The notes: generated from the letters alone by a model not told the origin. DNA of 64,000 bases from JAWVFM01 sp963823245 (GCA_963823245.1 CAWGKQ010000008.1:744001-808000), one strand, 5' to 3'; numbered from the stretch's first letter, positions 42,627-52,586 are shown. Numbers and translations: made by a program.

Positions 42627-43350
42627 ATGGAAGACCGCTACGCGAGACTCGGTGCGCTCGGAGGCATCGTCGCCGTCATTGCCCTGATCGTCGGGTTCGG
42701 ACTGGCCGCCAGCGGCGCACCGGGATTCGACGAGTCCGGGCAGGCCTGGAGCGGATTCTTCGCCGACCACGCGACGCGGATCCAGCTCGGGGTGGCGATC
42801 GTGGGCGCCGGCATCTTCTTCTTCATCTGGTTCCTCGGCAGCCTTCGCAGCGCGATTGCCGCGGCCGAGGGAGGTCAGGGAAGGCTCGCCTCGATCGCGT
42901 TCGGGGGCGGTCTCGTCGGCTCGGCCATCCTCATGGTGACGCTGACCGGGATCGCGACCGCCGCTTTCCGCCCCGAGGAGATCGACCCCAACATCACCCG
43001 CGCCCTCAACGACTTCGGCGCGATGACGGCCGGGCCTGCCGCCGGCTGCGCTGACGGCCCTGTTCGCGGCCACCGCGATCGCCGGCTACCGGCATCGGTT
43101 CGTTCCGCCGTGGGTCGCGGGCTTCTCGGCCCTCGCGGCGATCACACAGCCCCTCGCCTTGGGCGTCGTCTTCTCCACCAGCGGCGCCTTCGCGGCCGAC
43201 GGCGTCCTCGGCTTCATCGTCCCGGTGCTGACGTTCGCGATCGCGATCCTGACCGCGAGCTGGGCCCTGTCGCGCAGGCCCCTGACGTCGAGTGAAGCAT
43301 TCGACACCGTATGGGTGTTCAAGTCCTCACTCGACGGGACACGGGCCTGA
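42627..43350 (+). CDS. multi-pass membrane protein of unknown function (frameshifted)
   Basis: The ATG at 42627, with GGAGGAGG upstream, opens a protein with helices GIVAVIALIVGFGLAASG, VAIVGAGIFFFIWFLGSL and FGGGLVGSAILMVTLTGIAT. Near 43040 an apparent inserted C (GGGCCTGCCGCC for GGGCTGCCGCC) shifts the frame; the second frame continues LPPAALTALFAATAIAGYRH and two more helices to SWALSRRPL, ending at 43350. About 240 residues and six helices result. The last 15 residues (FDTVWVFKSSLDGTRA) come from the left inverted repeat described separately, so the native C-terminus has probably been replaced. Confidence 0.7.
43301..43337. repeat. left arm of a ~40-bp inverted repeat flanking the DUF559-type gene
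   Basis: The arm runs TCGACACCGTATGGGTGTTC and then AAGTCCTCACTCGACGG, and contains the internal palindrome ACACC-GTATG-GGTGT. The reverse complement occurs at 44241-44278 with about 32 of 40 bases identical. Confidence 0.65.
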
Positions 43351-43379
43351 ATAGCCAGCCGCCGGAGCCCGCCACCAGC

Positions 43380-44278
43380 CGTTCGGAGCGCTCCCTTCTC
43401 GTCGACTCGGAGCTGGCGCGCCCGTCACGGGCATGACCGTCAGCCCGGCGCCTCAAGCGTCGCGATCTTCAGCCGGTCGCGCTCGAACGCGACGCGGCCC
43501 GAATGCGCGTCGTACCCATCCACCTCCACGGCGAAGTCGAGCTCGCGCCAGAGGAAGTCGACCTCGTAGCCGTGGATCCGGCCATTGGTCTCGTAGCCGG
43601 TGAGTCTGTGCGCGGCGGAGGAGCCTGAGCATCAACCGCTCGGCCGGAGAGCGCGTGCGTCGCGGGCCACCCGGAAGGTCGAGGATTTCGATTAGGGAGG
43701 CGGCCCCGCGGCGCCTTGGATATCTCCCTAATTGATCTTTGAGCTCCGTCTCGCTCGCGAGCTGGCGATAGCTCGGCTTCCGCGACTACGGCCTCGAGGG
43801 TTTCGCATCGAGCCTCGACGCTAGATCCAGGATCGTCCGGGGTGGGCTGGTTAGGGGAAGCCCTTCCCGCTTCCGCAGGTCGCGCGGCTCGATGGTGGCC
43901 CTGTGGATCTCGATCCGCGGGCGCTTGCGCGTACCGCTCCGGCGGCAGCGTGACGCAGACCGGCGCTGCAGCTGGGTAAGGGAGGAGGTTCCAGAGGTTG
44001 GCGGCGCTGCGGTGGCTGAGCACGGCTCCGGGTCCGCATGCGAGCAGAGCGGCCATCTCGTGCGCGTGCGGAGGCAACACGGTGTGGCCCACCAGGTAGA
44101 CGCCCCGGTGAATCTCGTGGAGACGGCCGTCGCGGAGGCGCCGCTCGATCATGCGTCTCGTCAGTCCAGCGGCCAGAAGCTGCTCGCGTGAAACGACCCC
44201 GTGTTGCCGGCTCGCGAGCTCGGCGAATGACCAGGCTGGCGCGTCGAGTGAGGGATTGAGCACCCATACGGTGTTCAA
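43380..44278 (-). pseudogene. AbiEi-antitoxin-like/DUF559 endonuclease-like protein, decayed
   Basis: The 5' frame (ATG 44278) encodes MNTVWVLNPSLDAPAW, then FAELASRQHGVVSREQLLAA with LTRRMIERRL and GVYLVGHTVL. This is the AbiEi_4-type winged-helix domain found at the N-terminus of DUF559 proteins, followed by LSHRSAANLWNLL. After RYAQAPADRDPQ several frameshifts scatter the C-terminal part. Fragments such as GRIHGYEVDFLWRELDFAVE and EVDGYDAHSGRVAFERDRLK survive in other frames and match the DUF559 (Vsr-like endonuclease fold) region. At least three indels are needed. The first codons lie inside the right arm of the inverted repeat. Confidence 0.65.
44241..44278. repeat. right arm of the inverted repeat, overlapping the DUF559-type start codon
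   Basis: Read on the minus strand it is TTGAACACCGTATGGGTGCT then CAATCCCTCACTCGACGC, and it encodes the start of the DUF559-type protein (NTVWVLNPSLDA). The left arm at 43301 encodes the similar DTVWVFKSSLDG in the opposite orientation. Confidence 0.65.
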
Positions 44279-44335
44279 CCCTGCGCTCGGCCGATCCGCC
44301 CCCCTCGCTGCCCAGTTGAGCCGAGCGGCCCGCGG

Positions 44336-46532
44336 CTAGTACGTCTCGACGATCTCGTAGAGCGTCGTGCGCTGGGCCGGGGTGCGGCCCGCGGCGCGCG
44401 CGGCCCCGATGAGCTGCTCCGGCTCGAGGCGCACGCCGTGTCGCGAGCCCGCCATTCGCGAGATCGACTCCTCCATCAGCGTCCCGCCGAGGTCGTTGAC
44501 GCCCCAGCGCAGGCTCTCGGTCGCGGCATCCAGGCCCATCTTCACCCAGCTCGCCTGGAGGTTCTTGATCGTCCGTCCGAGCGCGAGTCGGAACGCCGCC
44601 GTGTGCTTGAGGTTGTCGGCCGCGGCGATCTCCTCGATCCCGTGGGTGCGGCCGAGCAGCGTGTTGTAGGGGATGAAGGAAAGCGGCACGAACTCGGTGA
44701 TGCCGCCCGTCCGCTCCTGCAGCTCCCGCACGACTCGCATGTGGCGCGCGAGCTCGGAGGGCTCCTCGATGTGGCCGAACATCACCGTCGAGGTCGAGCG
44801 GAGCCCGGAGCGGTGGCACGCCTCGATGATCTCGATCCAGCGGGCAACCGGCAGCTTGTTGGGCGAGATCCGTGTCCGCACGCCGTCGTCGAGCACCTCG
44901 GCCGCGGTGCCCGGGGTCGACCCGAGGCCCTGGTCGATGAGGTACTCGAACACCGACTCCGGCGAGCGCCCGGACCGCTCGCACATGTAGTGGACCTCCA
45001 TCGGCGAGTACGCGTGAAGGTGGATCTGCGGCGCGACCTCCTTCGCGAGCTTCAGCCACCGCCCGTAGTCGTCGAGCGTGTAGTCGGGGTGGATGCCGCC
45101 CTGCATGCAGATCTCGGTGGCGCCGAAGTCCACCGCCTCCTGGACGCGCGCCTGGAAGTTGTCCTCGTCGGCGTGGTAGGCGTCGGGTGAGCGGCGGCCC
45201 TGCCCGAAGCCGCAGAACGCGCAGCCGACGATGCAGACGTTGGTGAAGTTGATGTTGCGGTTGACGACGAAGGTCGCGACGTCCCCCGCCAGCTCGGCTC
45301 GCAGCTCATCCGCCGCCACCCGCATCTCCTCGATGACCTCGGGCCGAGTCTCGGCGAAGAGCGCGGCCAGCTCTCCCTCGCTGAGAGCGACCCCGTCCCG
45401 TCCCTTCGAGATCGCTCGGGGCGCGAGCTGCGGATCCGGCGGCGACCTCGCGACGGCGGCCCGACGCCCCGCGCGGGATGAACGACCAGTACTTGAGCTT
45501 GACGACGTCGAGGACGCCCTGGTCGATCCACGCCGGGTCGAGGTAGCGCCCGTAGGCGCAGAGGCGCTCGGTCAGCGCGTAGCCGCGCGGCGCGAGGCGC
45601 TTGCGCACCTCGTGCGGGCTCGGGAACGGCTCCTCGGGGGAGATGTGGTCGCCGTTCGCCGACAGCCCGCCGAGGTCGGTGGCGCCGGCGTCTACCAGCT
45701 CGCCCCACCAGTCGGCGAGGTTGGGCGGCACCTGGATGCCCACGTCGGGCATGAGGCGCCGGCACTCACGGATCAACCGCTTCATGTCGTCGATCGTCAC
45801 GGGCGTCGCCCACTCGGGCAGCTCGACGTCGCCGGTCGTCACCCTCTCCTCGCTGCCCCATCGCCGCTTCGAAGCCTCGTCCGCGATCTCAGCGACCTCT
45901 CTGCCGTAGTACCGGGGATGCGGGACGAAGTTCTGGAGGATCACCTCCTGAATGTGCCCGTGGCGCTCGTTCACGGCCGCCAGGGCCTCGAGCGAGGCGA
46001 TCCGCTCCTCCTCGCTCTCGCCGATCCCGACGAGGATCCCGCTGGTGAACGGGATCCGAAGCTCGCCCGCGGCCTCGATCGTGGCCAGCCGGCGGGCCGG
46101 GTGCTTGGTCGGCGAGCCCGCGTGGACCGTTTCCATGAGGCGCTCGGAGATCGACTCGAGCATCAGTCCCTGCGAGGCCGTCACCTCGCGAAGGCGCGCG
46201 AGGTCGCCGGCCTCCATCACCCCGAGGTTCGTGTGGGGCAGGAGGCCGCGCTCGAGCGCCCGCTCGCAGGTCCAGACGACGTAGTCGACGAAGTCGTCGT
46301 GTCCGTACGAGCGCAGGCGCTCGGCGACCTCGGCGTTCTCGTCAGGCGCCTCGCCGGTGAGGACGAGCAGCTCCTTGGCGTTTCGCCTCACCGCCTCGTC
46401 GAGCCGGGCCTCGACCTCCTGCGGCGCGTACAGGTGCGGCCGGTGCGTCGCGAACGCGCAGTACTTGCAGTAGCAGCGGCAGGTGCGCGACAGCGACAGC
46501 GTGTAGTTGCGCGAGAAGGTGACTCGTTCCAT
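44336..46532 (-). CDS. fbiC: FO synthase, CofG-CofH fusion (FbiC), one frameshift in the linker
   Basis: The N-terminal half (from ATG 46532) is CofG, a radical SAM enzyme with the cluster motif TCRCYCKYCAFAT (CxxxCxxC) and LTGEAPDENAEVAERL. The C-terminal half is CofH, with its own cluster CIVGCAFCGFG and the conserved ICMQGGIHPDYTLDDYGRWL. Together they make FO, the deazaflavin core of F420, from tyrosine and diaminouracil. Between the halves, at about 45430-45470, the frame changes after KYWSFIPRGASGRR. The other frame supplies the linker PDPQLAPRAISKGRDGVALS and leads into CofH. The total length of 2197 nt is one base over a multiple of three, so one inserted base explains it. Expected length about 731 residues. 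Confidence 0.88.
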
Positions 46533-46602
46533 TTACACAATCGCCTCAGGGGGCGAAATTGATTCTCGCATCGCCCGGGGCAGGTCGCCGTGGAGCCCGA
46601 CG

Positions 46603-49600
46603 TCAGGCCGGCGCGGCCCCCAGCGCCTCCGCCTCGCGGAGATACCGGGTGGCACCGACTGAGCGGTAGAAGTCGAGGGCGCGGGCGAGCTCCTCGTCCG
46701 CCTCCGCGCGCCGGCCCCCGGCGGCCAGCTGCTCGGCCGCCCGCAGCCGCGCTTCAGCCTCGTCCGGCTTGGCTCCGGCGCGGCCGAGGATCTCGGCGGC
46801 TCCGGTGAAGTCGTGGTCGAGGTAGGCGCGCGCGGCTTCGGTCCAGGGCGACTCCGGGTGCCGGGCGAGGCCGTCGACGACTTCGTCGCCGAGTCCGAGG
46901 CGCAGCGCGGCGGAGGCGAGCAGCGGCAGGTTGATGACCGCGAAGTCCATGCGGGCGCGGTCGCGCAGCAACGCCATCAACTCGCGCACAAGCTCAGTCG
47001 CCCTCATTGCCTCGGACGTCATGGTGAGGATGTGCGCGGTCGCCGGGAGGACGAATGTCACCGCCTGGACCTCGCCGACCGCCCGGCCGGAAGCGAGGGC
47101 ATCGTCGGCGTCGGCGCGCGCACCGGCGTCGTCCCCCTTCGCCAGGCGCAAGAGCGCGCGGACAGCGAGGAGCTGCCAGGAGGCGATGTGCGCGGTCGCG
47201 TCGGGGTCGGCGAGGAGCAGCTCCGCGGCGCGCTGCGCTTCATCCCAGTCGCCGCGCCGATACAGGTGATCGACGAGGATCGCCTCGAACCAGTGCTGTA
47301 GGAACTTCGAGCCGAGCCGTTCGGCGGCCCGGGCGCCCTCCAGCCGCCGGCGGTAGCCACGCTCCAGATCGCCGCGCGACTGATGGGCAGCCGCAAGGTT
47401 GTTGAGCGCGCGGGCCTGGACGCCGAGCGCGCCGCTCGCCACCGCCAGCTCGACGGAACGCTCGAGGTCTGCGATCCCGCCATCGTCGCCCTCCCCGACG
47501 CGCATCGACCCGATCAGGTTGAGCGACTCGCTGAGGGCCTGGTCCCAGCCGACCTCCTCCGCTGCAGCGCTCGCGCGGGTCGCCAGCGCGCTCGTGCGCT
47601 CGTCCTCGCCCATGAGGAACGCGTTGAAGGCGAGGCGGGCGAGGACCCAGGCGCGCGACCTCGTCGGCGGGCCGTCGCCGAGCAGCGCCTCCGCGCTTGC
47701 TCGGTGCCTATCGGCGAGCTCGCGGTCCCCCTGGATGCGGGCCGCCTCCGCCAGGAGGAGCTCGAGCTCGGCCGCGCGGTCGGTGTCGCCGCTCGCCAGA
47801 AGCGCATCCCGAGCTGCGCCGAGGCGCGCCGGATCGCCCCCCGCGGCGTGAGGCCCGAGTGGGACGGCGCGTCGGTACAACAGCTCGACGCGGTCGGGGT
47901 CGTCCGCCGGCGTGAGCTCGAGCGCCGCGTCGTAGAGGCGCTCCGCCGCCTCGGCCGCGTACAACGCTGCGGCGCGGTCGCCGGCATCGCGGAGCGCGCG
48001 ACGTGCCGGGCCTGTCAGATCGGCCGCATCGACGCCGGCGGCCGCCGCCCATTCGAGCGCCCGGAGATAGTGGTCGGCGAGCATCTCGGCGAGGTCCTCA
48101 GGTCGCCCGATGGACTCGACCCAGGCCGCTGCGCGACGGTGCAGCTCGGCTCGCTCCGCCCGCGGGAGCTGCGCGTAGGCGACGTCGCGGACGAGGACGT
48201 GGGGGAAGGCGTACTGCGTTTCCTCCGCCACCGCCGAGCGACGCTCGCGGCGCACGAAGCCGCCGCGCTCGAGCTCGTGCAGGCGCTCCTCGACGGCCGT
48301 CCGATCGAGATCCATGGCGCTCGCGAGCCACCCACTCCAGAACGTCCGTCCGAGGACCGCCGCATCCTGGAGCAGCTCCTTCTGCTCGGGCTCGAGGAGG
48401 TCGAGGCGCGCGGCGATGATCCCCTGCACCGTCTCGGGCAGCTCGGCGATTCCGCCGCGCTCCGCCAGGATGCGCGAGTACTGCTCGGCGTAGAGAGGGT
48501 TCCCCCCGGCGCGCACGAGGAGCTCCGCGCGCGTCTCGGCGTCAAGCGACGGCCCCGGGACGAGCTCGCCGACGAGCTGGGCGGTCTCCTCGTCGCTGAG
48601 CGGCGAGAGGGAGATCGTGAGGGCGTTCGGCTTGCCGCCGCTCCACGACGGGCGGCGCTCCAAGAGCTCAGGGCGCGCCGTGCAGACGACCAGGATCGGG
48701 ATGCCGCTCGCCCACTCGACCAGGTGGTCGACGAAGTCGAGGAGCTCGTCGCCCGACCAGTGGAGGTCCTCGAGCACGAGCACCAGCGGCCCCTGCTCCG
48801 CGAGGCCCTCCAAGAACCGCCGCCAAGCTGCGAATGCCTCGGCGAGGCCGTCCCCGCCCGCCGGCTGCGAGCCCGTCCCGAGGCCCACGAGCGGTCGCAG
48901 ATGCGACACGACCGAACGCTCGGCGCCGAGGGCGGCGAGCTTCGACTCCACCTCGGCCGGCGCATCGCTCTCGAGGATCCCGGCCTCTGCCTTGACGATC
49001 TCGCCCAGCGCCCAGAAGGTGACCCCGTCGCCGTAGGGGAGGCAGCGCCCCTGGCGCCACCGGACGAGCTCAGGGTCGAGCTCGACTTGCTCGAAGAGCT
49101 CGTAGACGAGCCGTGACTTGCCGATCCCCGGGACTCCGACGAGGGTGACGAGCTGGACCGAGGATTCGCGGCGAGCGCGGTCGAGCGCGCCTGCGAGGAG
49201 CGCGATCTCGCTCTGGCGGCCGACGAGGGAGGGGCCGTGGGACCGCTCCACCCCCACCCGCGACCGCGCCTCCACCGCCTCCCAGGCGACCACCGGCTCG
49301 GCCTTCCCCTTCGCGGCTACCGCCTCCGCCTCGCGGTAATCGATCGCCTGCCGGGTCGCCCGCTGAGTCTGCTCGCCGACGAGCACCCCGTTGACCGGCG
49401 CCGCCGCCTGCAGGCGCGCCGCGGTGTTGACGACATCGCCGGCGGCCATCCCCTCGCCGGCCTCCGGGCGAGCTCCGAGCTTCACGAGCGCCTCGCCGGT
49501 GTTGACGCCGATCCTCACCTCGAGCTCGTCGCCCTCGCGCGCCCAGTCGCTGACCGCGAGCGCGGCGCGGACGGCGCGCTCGGGGTCGTCCTCGTGCGCG

Positions 49601-49812
49601 GCCGGAGCGCCGAAGACGGCCATCACCGCATCGCCGATGAACTTCTCGACGGTGCCGCCGAACCGCTCGAGCTCGCCACGGACATGGGCGTGGTAGCGGC
49701 TGAGCTCGGCCTCGACGTCCTCGGGGTCCATCCGCTCGGCGCGAGCGGTTGAGCCGACGAGGTCGGCGAACAGGACGGTGACGACCTTGCGTTCGCGGCG
49801 AGGCTCCGCCAC
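46603..49812 (-). CDS. class III nucleotidyl cyclase-domain / AAA ATPase / TPR regulator
   Basis: This 1069-residue protein has an N-terminal cyclase homology domain (residues about 8-170) with both metal aspartates (VLFADLVGSTARAE and FIGDAVMAVFGAP) and NTAARLQAA near the end. An AAA-type ATPase follows (P-loop VGVPGIGKSRLVYELFEQ near 235, Walker B VLVLEDLHWSGDELL), then a long alpha-helical repeat region. This layout is common in actinobacteria as putative adenylate cyclase-linked sensors. Without the repeat's ligand the signal is unknown. It is transcribed alone, on the same strand as aquaporin upstream. Confidence 0.85.
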   Translation of the reverse strand: MAEPRRERKVVTVLFADLVGSTARAERMDPEDVEAELSRYHAHVRGELERFGGTVEKFIGDAVMAVFGAPAAHEDDPERAVRAALAVSDWAREGDELEVRIGVNTGEALVKLGARPEAGEGMAAGDVVNTAARLQAAAPVNGVLVGEQTQRATRQAIDYREAEAVAAKGKAEPVVAWEAVEARSRVGVERSHGPSLVGRQSEIALLAGALDRARRESSVQLVTLVGVPGIGKSRLVYELFEQVELDPELVRWRQGRCLPYGDGVTFWALGEIVKAEAGILESDAPAEVESKLAALGAERSVVSHLRPLVGLGTGSQPAGGDGLAEAFAAWRRFLEGLAEQGPLVLVLEDLHWSGDELLDFVDHLVEWASGIPILVVCTARPELLERRPSWSGGKPNALTISLSPLSDEETAQLVGELVPGPSLDAETRAELLVRAGGNPLYAEQYSRILAERGGIAELPETVQGIIAARLDLLEPEQKELLQDAAVLGRTFWSGWLASAMDLDRTAVEERLHELERGGFVRRERRSAVAEETQYAFPHVLVRDVAYAQLPRAERAELHRRAAAWVESIGRPEDLAEMLADHYLRALEWAAAAGVDAADLTGPARRALRDAGDRAAALYAAEAAERLYDAALELTPADDPDRVELLYRRAVPLGPHAAGGDPARLGAARDALLASGDTDRAAELELLLAEAARIQGDRELADRHRASAEALLGDGPPTRSRAWVLARLAFNAFLMGEDERTSALATRASAAAEEVGWDQALSESLNLIGSMRVGEGDDGGIADLERSVELAVASGALGVQARALNNLAAAHQSRGDLERGYRRRLEGARAAERLGSKFLQHWFEAILVDHLYRRGDWDEAQRAAELLLADPDATAHIASWQLLAVRALLRLAKGDDAGARADADDALASGRAVGEVQAVTFVLPATAHILTMTSEAMRATELVRELMALLRDRARMDFAVINLPLLASAALRLGLGDEVVDGLARHPESPWTEAARAYLDHDFTGAAEILGRAGAKPDEAEARLRAAEQLAAGGRRAEADEELARALDFYRSVGATRYLREAEALGAAPA

Positions 49813-49889
49813 GCGGGGAGTCTAATCCCGCGGCCCGGCGGGCAGTCGCCGCGTCTCAGGCGACGTGCTCGACCGTGTCCGGCCGGGGC

Positions 49890-50675
49890 TTAGCTCTCTT
49901 CCTCTCGGGCGACCGTGTCGATGTCCTGGGCGACTTGCTCGACCGCTCGGCCCGGGCCGGTCGGCGGCTCCGGCCCGAGAGCGAACTGCGGCCCGGCGAT
50001 CACGAACCGGTAGAGCAGCGCGGCAAGAAGCGCGCCGACGACCGGGCCGACGATGTAGGGCCAGGTACCGCCCCAGAAGTTTGCGATGAGAGCGGGGCCG
50101 AACCAGCGGGCGGGGTTCAGGGAGCCGCCGGTGAGCGGGCCGAAGATCATTACGCCGAGCCCGAGCGTCAGGCCGATCGTGAGCGGCGCCCACTCGCGGC
50201 GCGCGCGCGGGTTGAACGCGACCGCGCAGACGGCGAGCACGAGCAGGAAGGTGCCGATCATCTCGATGAGCCCGGCGGCGAAGTTGCCGCTGATGAGCGC
50301 GCTGGGCGACACGGCGCCGTAATGGCCGGCGCGCCCCTCGTCGAGGAGGAAGCCCTTCACCATCAGCGCGCCGAGAACCGCGCCCGAGAGCTGGGCGAGG
50401 ATGTAGACGACCGCGTCGATCGGATCGATCCTCCGCGTCGCCCACGCGGCAACGGTGACCGCGGGGTTGAAGTGACCGCCACTGACGCCCCCCAGCGTCG
50501 CGATCAGCATGAACAGGACGATGCCGTGGACGAGACCGACGACGGCAAAGTCAGAGCCGGTCTGCGCGTTCGCGGCGGTGGCGACGTAGAGCGTGACCAC
50601 CGTGCAGATCGCAAAGACCAGAAGCATGGTCCCGACGAGCTCTGCGATATAGGCCGCGAGTCCTCGATCCTGCAC
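49890..50675 (-). CDS. MIP-family channel (aquaporin/glycerol facilitator)
   Basis: This 261-residue protein has six transmembrane segments and two intact NPA boxes: SGGHFNPAVTVAAWATRRI and GGSLNPARWFGPALIANF, the second with the Arg of the selectivity filter. It conducts water or small neutral solutes. If it is an aquaglyceroporin it could also let arsenite pass, which would be relevant to the ars island, but that is speculative. The C-terminus is acidic (AREEES). A GGAGG-like sequence precedes the ATG. Confidence 0.92.
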   Translation of the reverse strand: MQDRGLAAYIAELVGTMLLVFAICTVVTLYVATAANAQTGSDFAVVGLVHGIVLFMLIATLGGVSGGHFNPAVTVAAWATRRIDPIDAVVYILAQLSGAVLGALMVKGFLLDEGRAGHYGAVSPSALISGNFAAGLIEMIGTFLLVLAVCAVAFNPRARREWAPLTIGLTLGLGVMIFGPLTGGSLNPARWFGPALIANFWGGTWPYIVGPVVGALLAALLYRFVIAGPQFALGPEPPTGPGRAVEQVAQDIDTVAREEES

Positions 50676-50748
50676 TTGGGGATTACCTCCTGTTGGGGAA
50701 CGTCAAGGCGCCACACGGGGCGCGAGCGCGCGGCAGTCTAGACGATTG

Positions 50749-51273
50749 CTAGGTGACCGCCGTCCGCCCGGCCTCGTACTCCGCCTGCAGGCGCCTCCCG
50801 TCCTCGATCACCTCGAGCGCCTCCTCGCGGCTGCGCCAGCCGTACACGTCGACCTTCTTCCCCTCGAGCTCCTTGTAGATCGAGAAGAAGTGCGAGATCT
50901 CCCGCTGGAGCTGCTCGGGGACGTCCTCGAGCGTCTCGGCGTGGTTCCAGCCGGGGTCGTGGTTCGGGACGCAGACGATCTTGTCGTCCATCCCCTTCTC
51001 GTCCTCCATCTTGAACAGGGCAATCGGCTTCACGGCGATGACGCAGCCGGGGAAGGTGGCCTCCGACACGCAGACCAGGCAGTCGAGCGGGTCCTCGTCA
51101 CGGCCCCGATGGCCGATCAGGTAGCCGTAGTCGGTCGGGTAGACCGTCGACGAGGAGAGGAAGCGATCGAGGATCACCTTCCCGATCCCCTCGTCGTACT
51201 CGTACTTGTTGCGCGAGCCCTTCGGGATCTCGATCAGCGCCAGAAGCTGCTCGTCGAGGTGATGGTCCGCCAT
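50749..51273 (-). CDS. ppa: inorganic pyrophosphatase (family I)
   Basis: This 174-residue soluble pyrophosphatase has EIPKGSRNKYEYDEGIGKVI, the signature DEDPLDCLVCV with the metal aspartates, and the conserved active-site region VPNHDPGWNHAETLEDVPEQ. It hydrolyses PPi to drive biosynthesis. Length and domain are normal for the bacterial soluble type. It is 73 bp downstream of the aquaporin gene on the same strand and probably monocistronic. Confidence 0.95.
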   Translation of the reverse strand: MADHHLDEQLLALIEIPKGSRNKYEYDEGIGKVILDRFLSSSTVYPTDYGYLIGHRGRDEDPLDCLVCVSEATFPGCVIAVKPIALFKMEDEKGMDDKIVCVPNHDPGWNHAETLEDVPEQLQREISHFFSIYKELEGKKVDVYGWRSREEALEVIEDGRRLQAEYEAGRTAVT

Positions 51274-51314
51274 CGGCCCGGAGCCTACTCGCGGTGGATA
51301 GGGTGGCGCCGGAC

Positions 51315-52227
51315 ATGAGGACCGCCGCCGCGCTGCTGGCGGCCCTCGCCGCCTCGGTCGCGATGTCGGCCTGCGGCGGGGGCGCTGAACCGGGCGCTTC
51401 GCAAGAGGCGACGCTCGTGCTCGACTTCACCCCCAACGCTGCGCATGCGGGGATCTACGCCGCCCTGCGCGACGGCCTCTACCGCCGGGCGGGCGGTCGA
51501 CCTCAGCGTGCATCCTCCGTCGAGCTCGACGGACGCGCCGAAGCTGCTCGCCGCGGGCCGCACCGACTTCGCGATCCTCGACATCCACGACCTCGCGATC
51601 GCGCGGCGGCGCGGGCTCCCGCTCGTGGGGGTGGCGCCGATCGTCGATCGCCCCCTGGCCTCGGTGATCGCGCGCGACCGCAAGGCGGTCCGCACGCCTG
51701 CCGACCTGGCGGGAAAGACCGTGGGCGTGACCGGGCTCCCGTCCGACAACGCGGTGCTCGACGAGGTCCTTCGCGCCGGCGGGCTCGGGCCCGACGCCGT
51801 TCATCGGGTGACGATCGGGTTCGGCGCCGTGCCGGCTCTGGTCGCCGGGCGGGTCGACGCCGCGACAGCGTTTTGGAACGCCGAGGGGGTGACGCTCGAG
51901 CGGCAGGGCGTGCCGATCAGGGTGTTTCGGGTCGATGACTACGGGGCGCCGAGCTTTCCGGAGCTGGTGCTGGCTACGACGCGCCGGACGCTGCGAGAGC
52001 GGGCTGGGCTGGTCAGGGAGGTGGTGAGGGCGACGCGTCGGGGGTACTCCGTTGCGCGGAAGCGCCCCGCGTCCGCGCTGGATGCCCTCGTGGCCGCCAA
52101 TCCGAGCATCGACGAGGGCGAGGCCCGAGCCGAGCTCCATGCGCTCAACGCGGCGCGCGCATTCAGCCCGCACCTGCCCCCGCCTGAGCTCGCGCGCTAC
52201 GTCGTTACAGGCTCCGGCGGGCCCTGA
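51315..52227 (+). CDS. NMT1/ThiY-like ABC transporter substrate-binding protein (frameshifted)
   Basis: The ATG at 51315 encodes a lipoprotein signal (ALLAALAASVAMSACGGG) and VLDFTPNAAHAGIYAALRDG. After LYRRAG an apparent extra G near 51495 shifts the frame; the second frame continues VDLSVHPPSSSTDAPKLLAA and then the family core ASVIARDRKAVRTPADLAGK and LPSDNAVLDEVLRAGG. Overall about 300 residues of the NMT1/THI5-like fold that binds pyrimidine or sulfonate-type ligands. No permease or ATPase gene lies nearby, so it is an orphan. It converges with the next gene (22-bp overlap). Confidence 0.8.
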
Positions 52228-52567
52228 AGTCGCGCCGGACCGACTCCGGGCGGCCCCACATCTGCACGACCTCCGCGCGGCCCTCATGCCAGTCGCGCAC
52301 GACCATCTCCCCCTCGATGCCCGCTGCGTCGAGAAGCGCGAGGGTGCCCTGGACCGACTCTGGCGCGGCGGCGTGCCCGAAGCGGTGGGCGACGTTGATG
52401 CGCCAATGCCAGTCCGCCTTCGAGTAGGGCTGGGCGTTGATCTGGGTCAGGAGCGTCGCCGCGTCGATGTACAGGGTCTCGTCGGCGATCCGCAGGTCGA
52501 TCACGAGATCGGTCCAGTCGCCCGGCAGCGAGTCGACGACGGACTGGAACTCATCGGCGAGGGCCAT
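52205..52567 (-). CDS. conserved hypothetical protein downstream of mntH
   Basis: This 120-residue soluble protein has DLVIDLRIADETLYIDAATL, HWRINVAHRFGHAAAPESVQ and EVVQMWGRPESVRRDFRARR. It has no transmembrane helix or signal, and no family is recognised. It sits 19 bp after the mntH stop, so it is probably the last gene of the mntR-mntH operon. The three-gene unit suggests some link to manganese or iron handling. Its end overlaps the convergent NMT1-like gene. Confidence 0.65.
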   Translation of the reverse strand: MALADEFQSVVDSLPGDWTDLVIDLRIADETLYIDAATLLTQINAQPYSKADWHWRINVAHRFGHAAAPESVQGTLALLDAAGIEGEMVVRDWHEGRAEVVQMWGRPESVRRDFRARRSL

Positions 52568-52586
52568 GGCTGGAGCCTAATGGCCG

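Noticed and set aside
46533..46602. Gap between fbiC and the cyclase gene considered as a riboswitch
   Set aside because: Only 70 bp and no conserved core of FMN, cobalamin or other riboswitch classes is visible.
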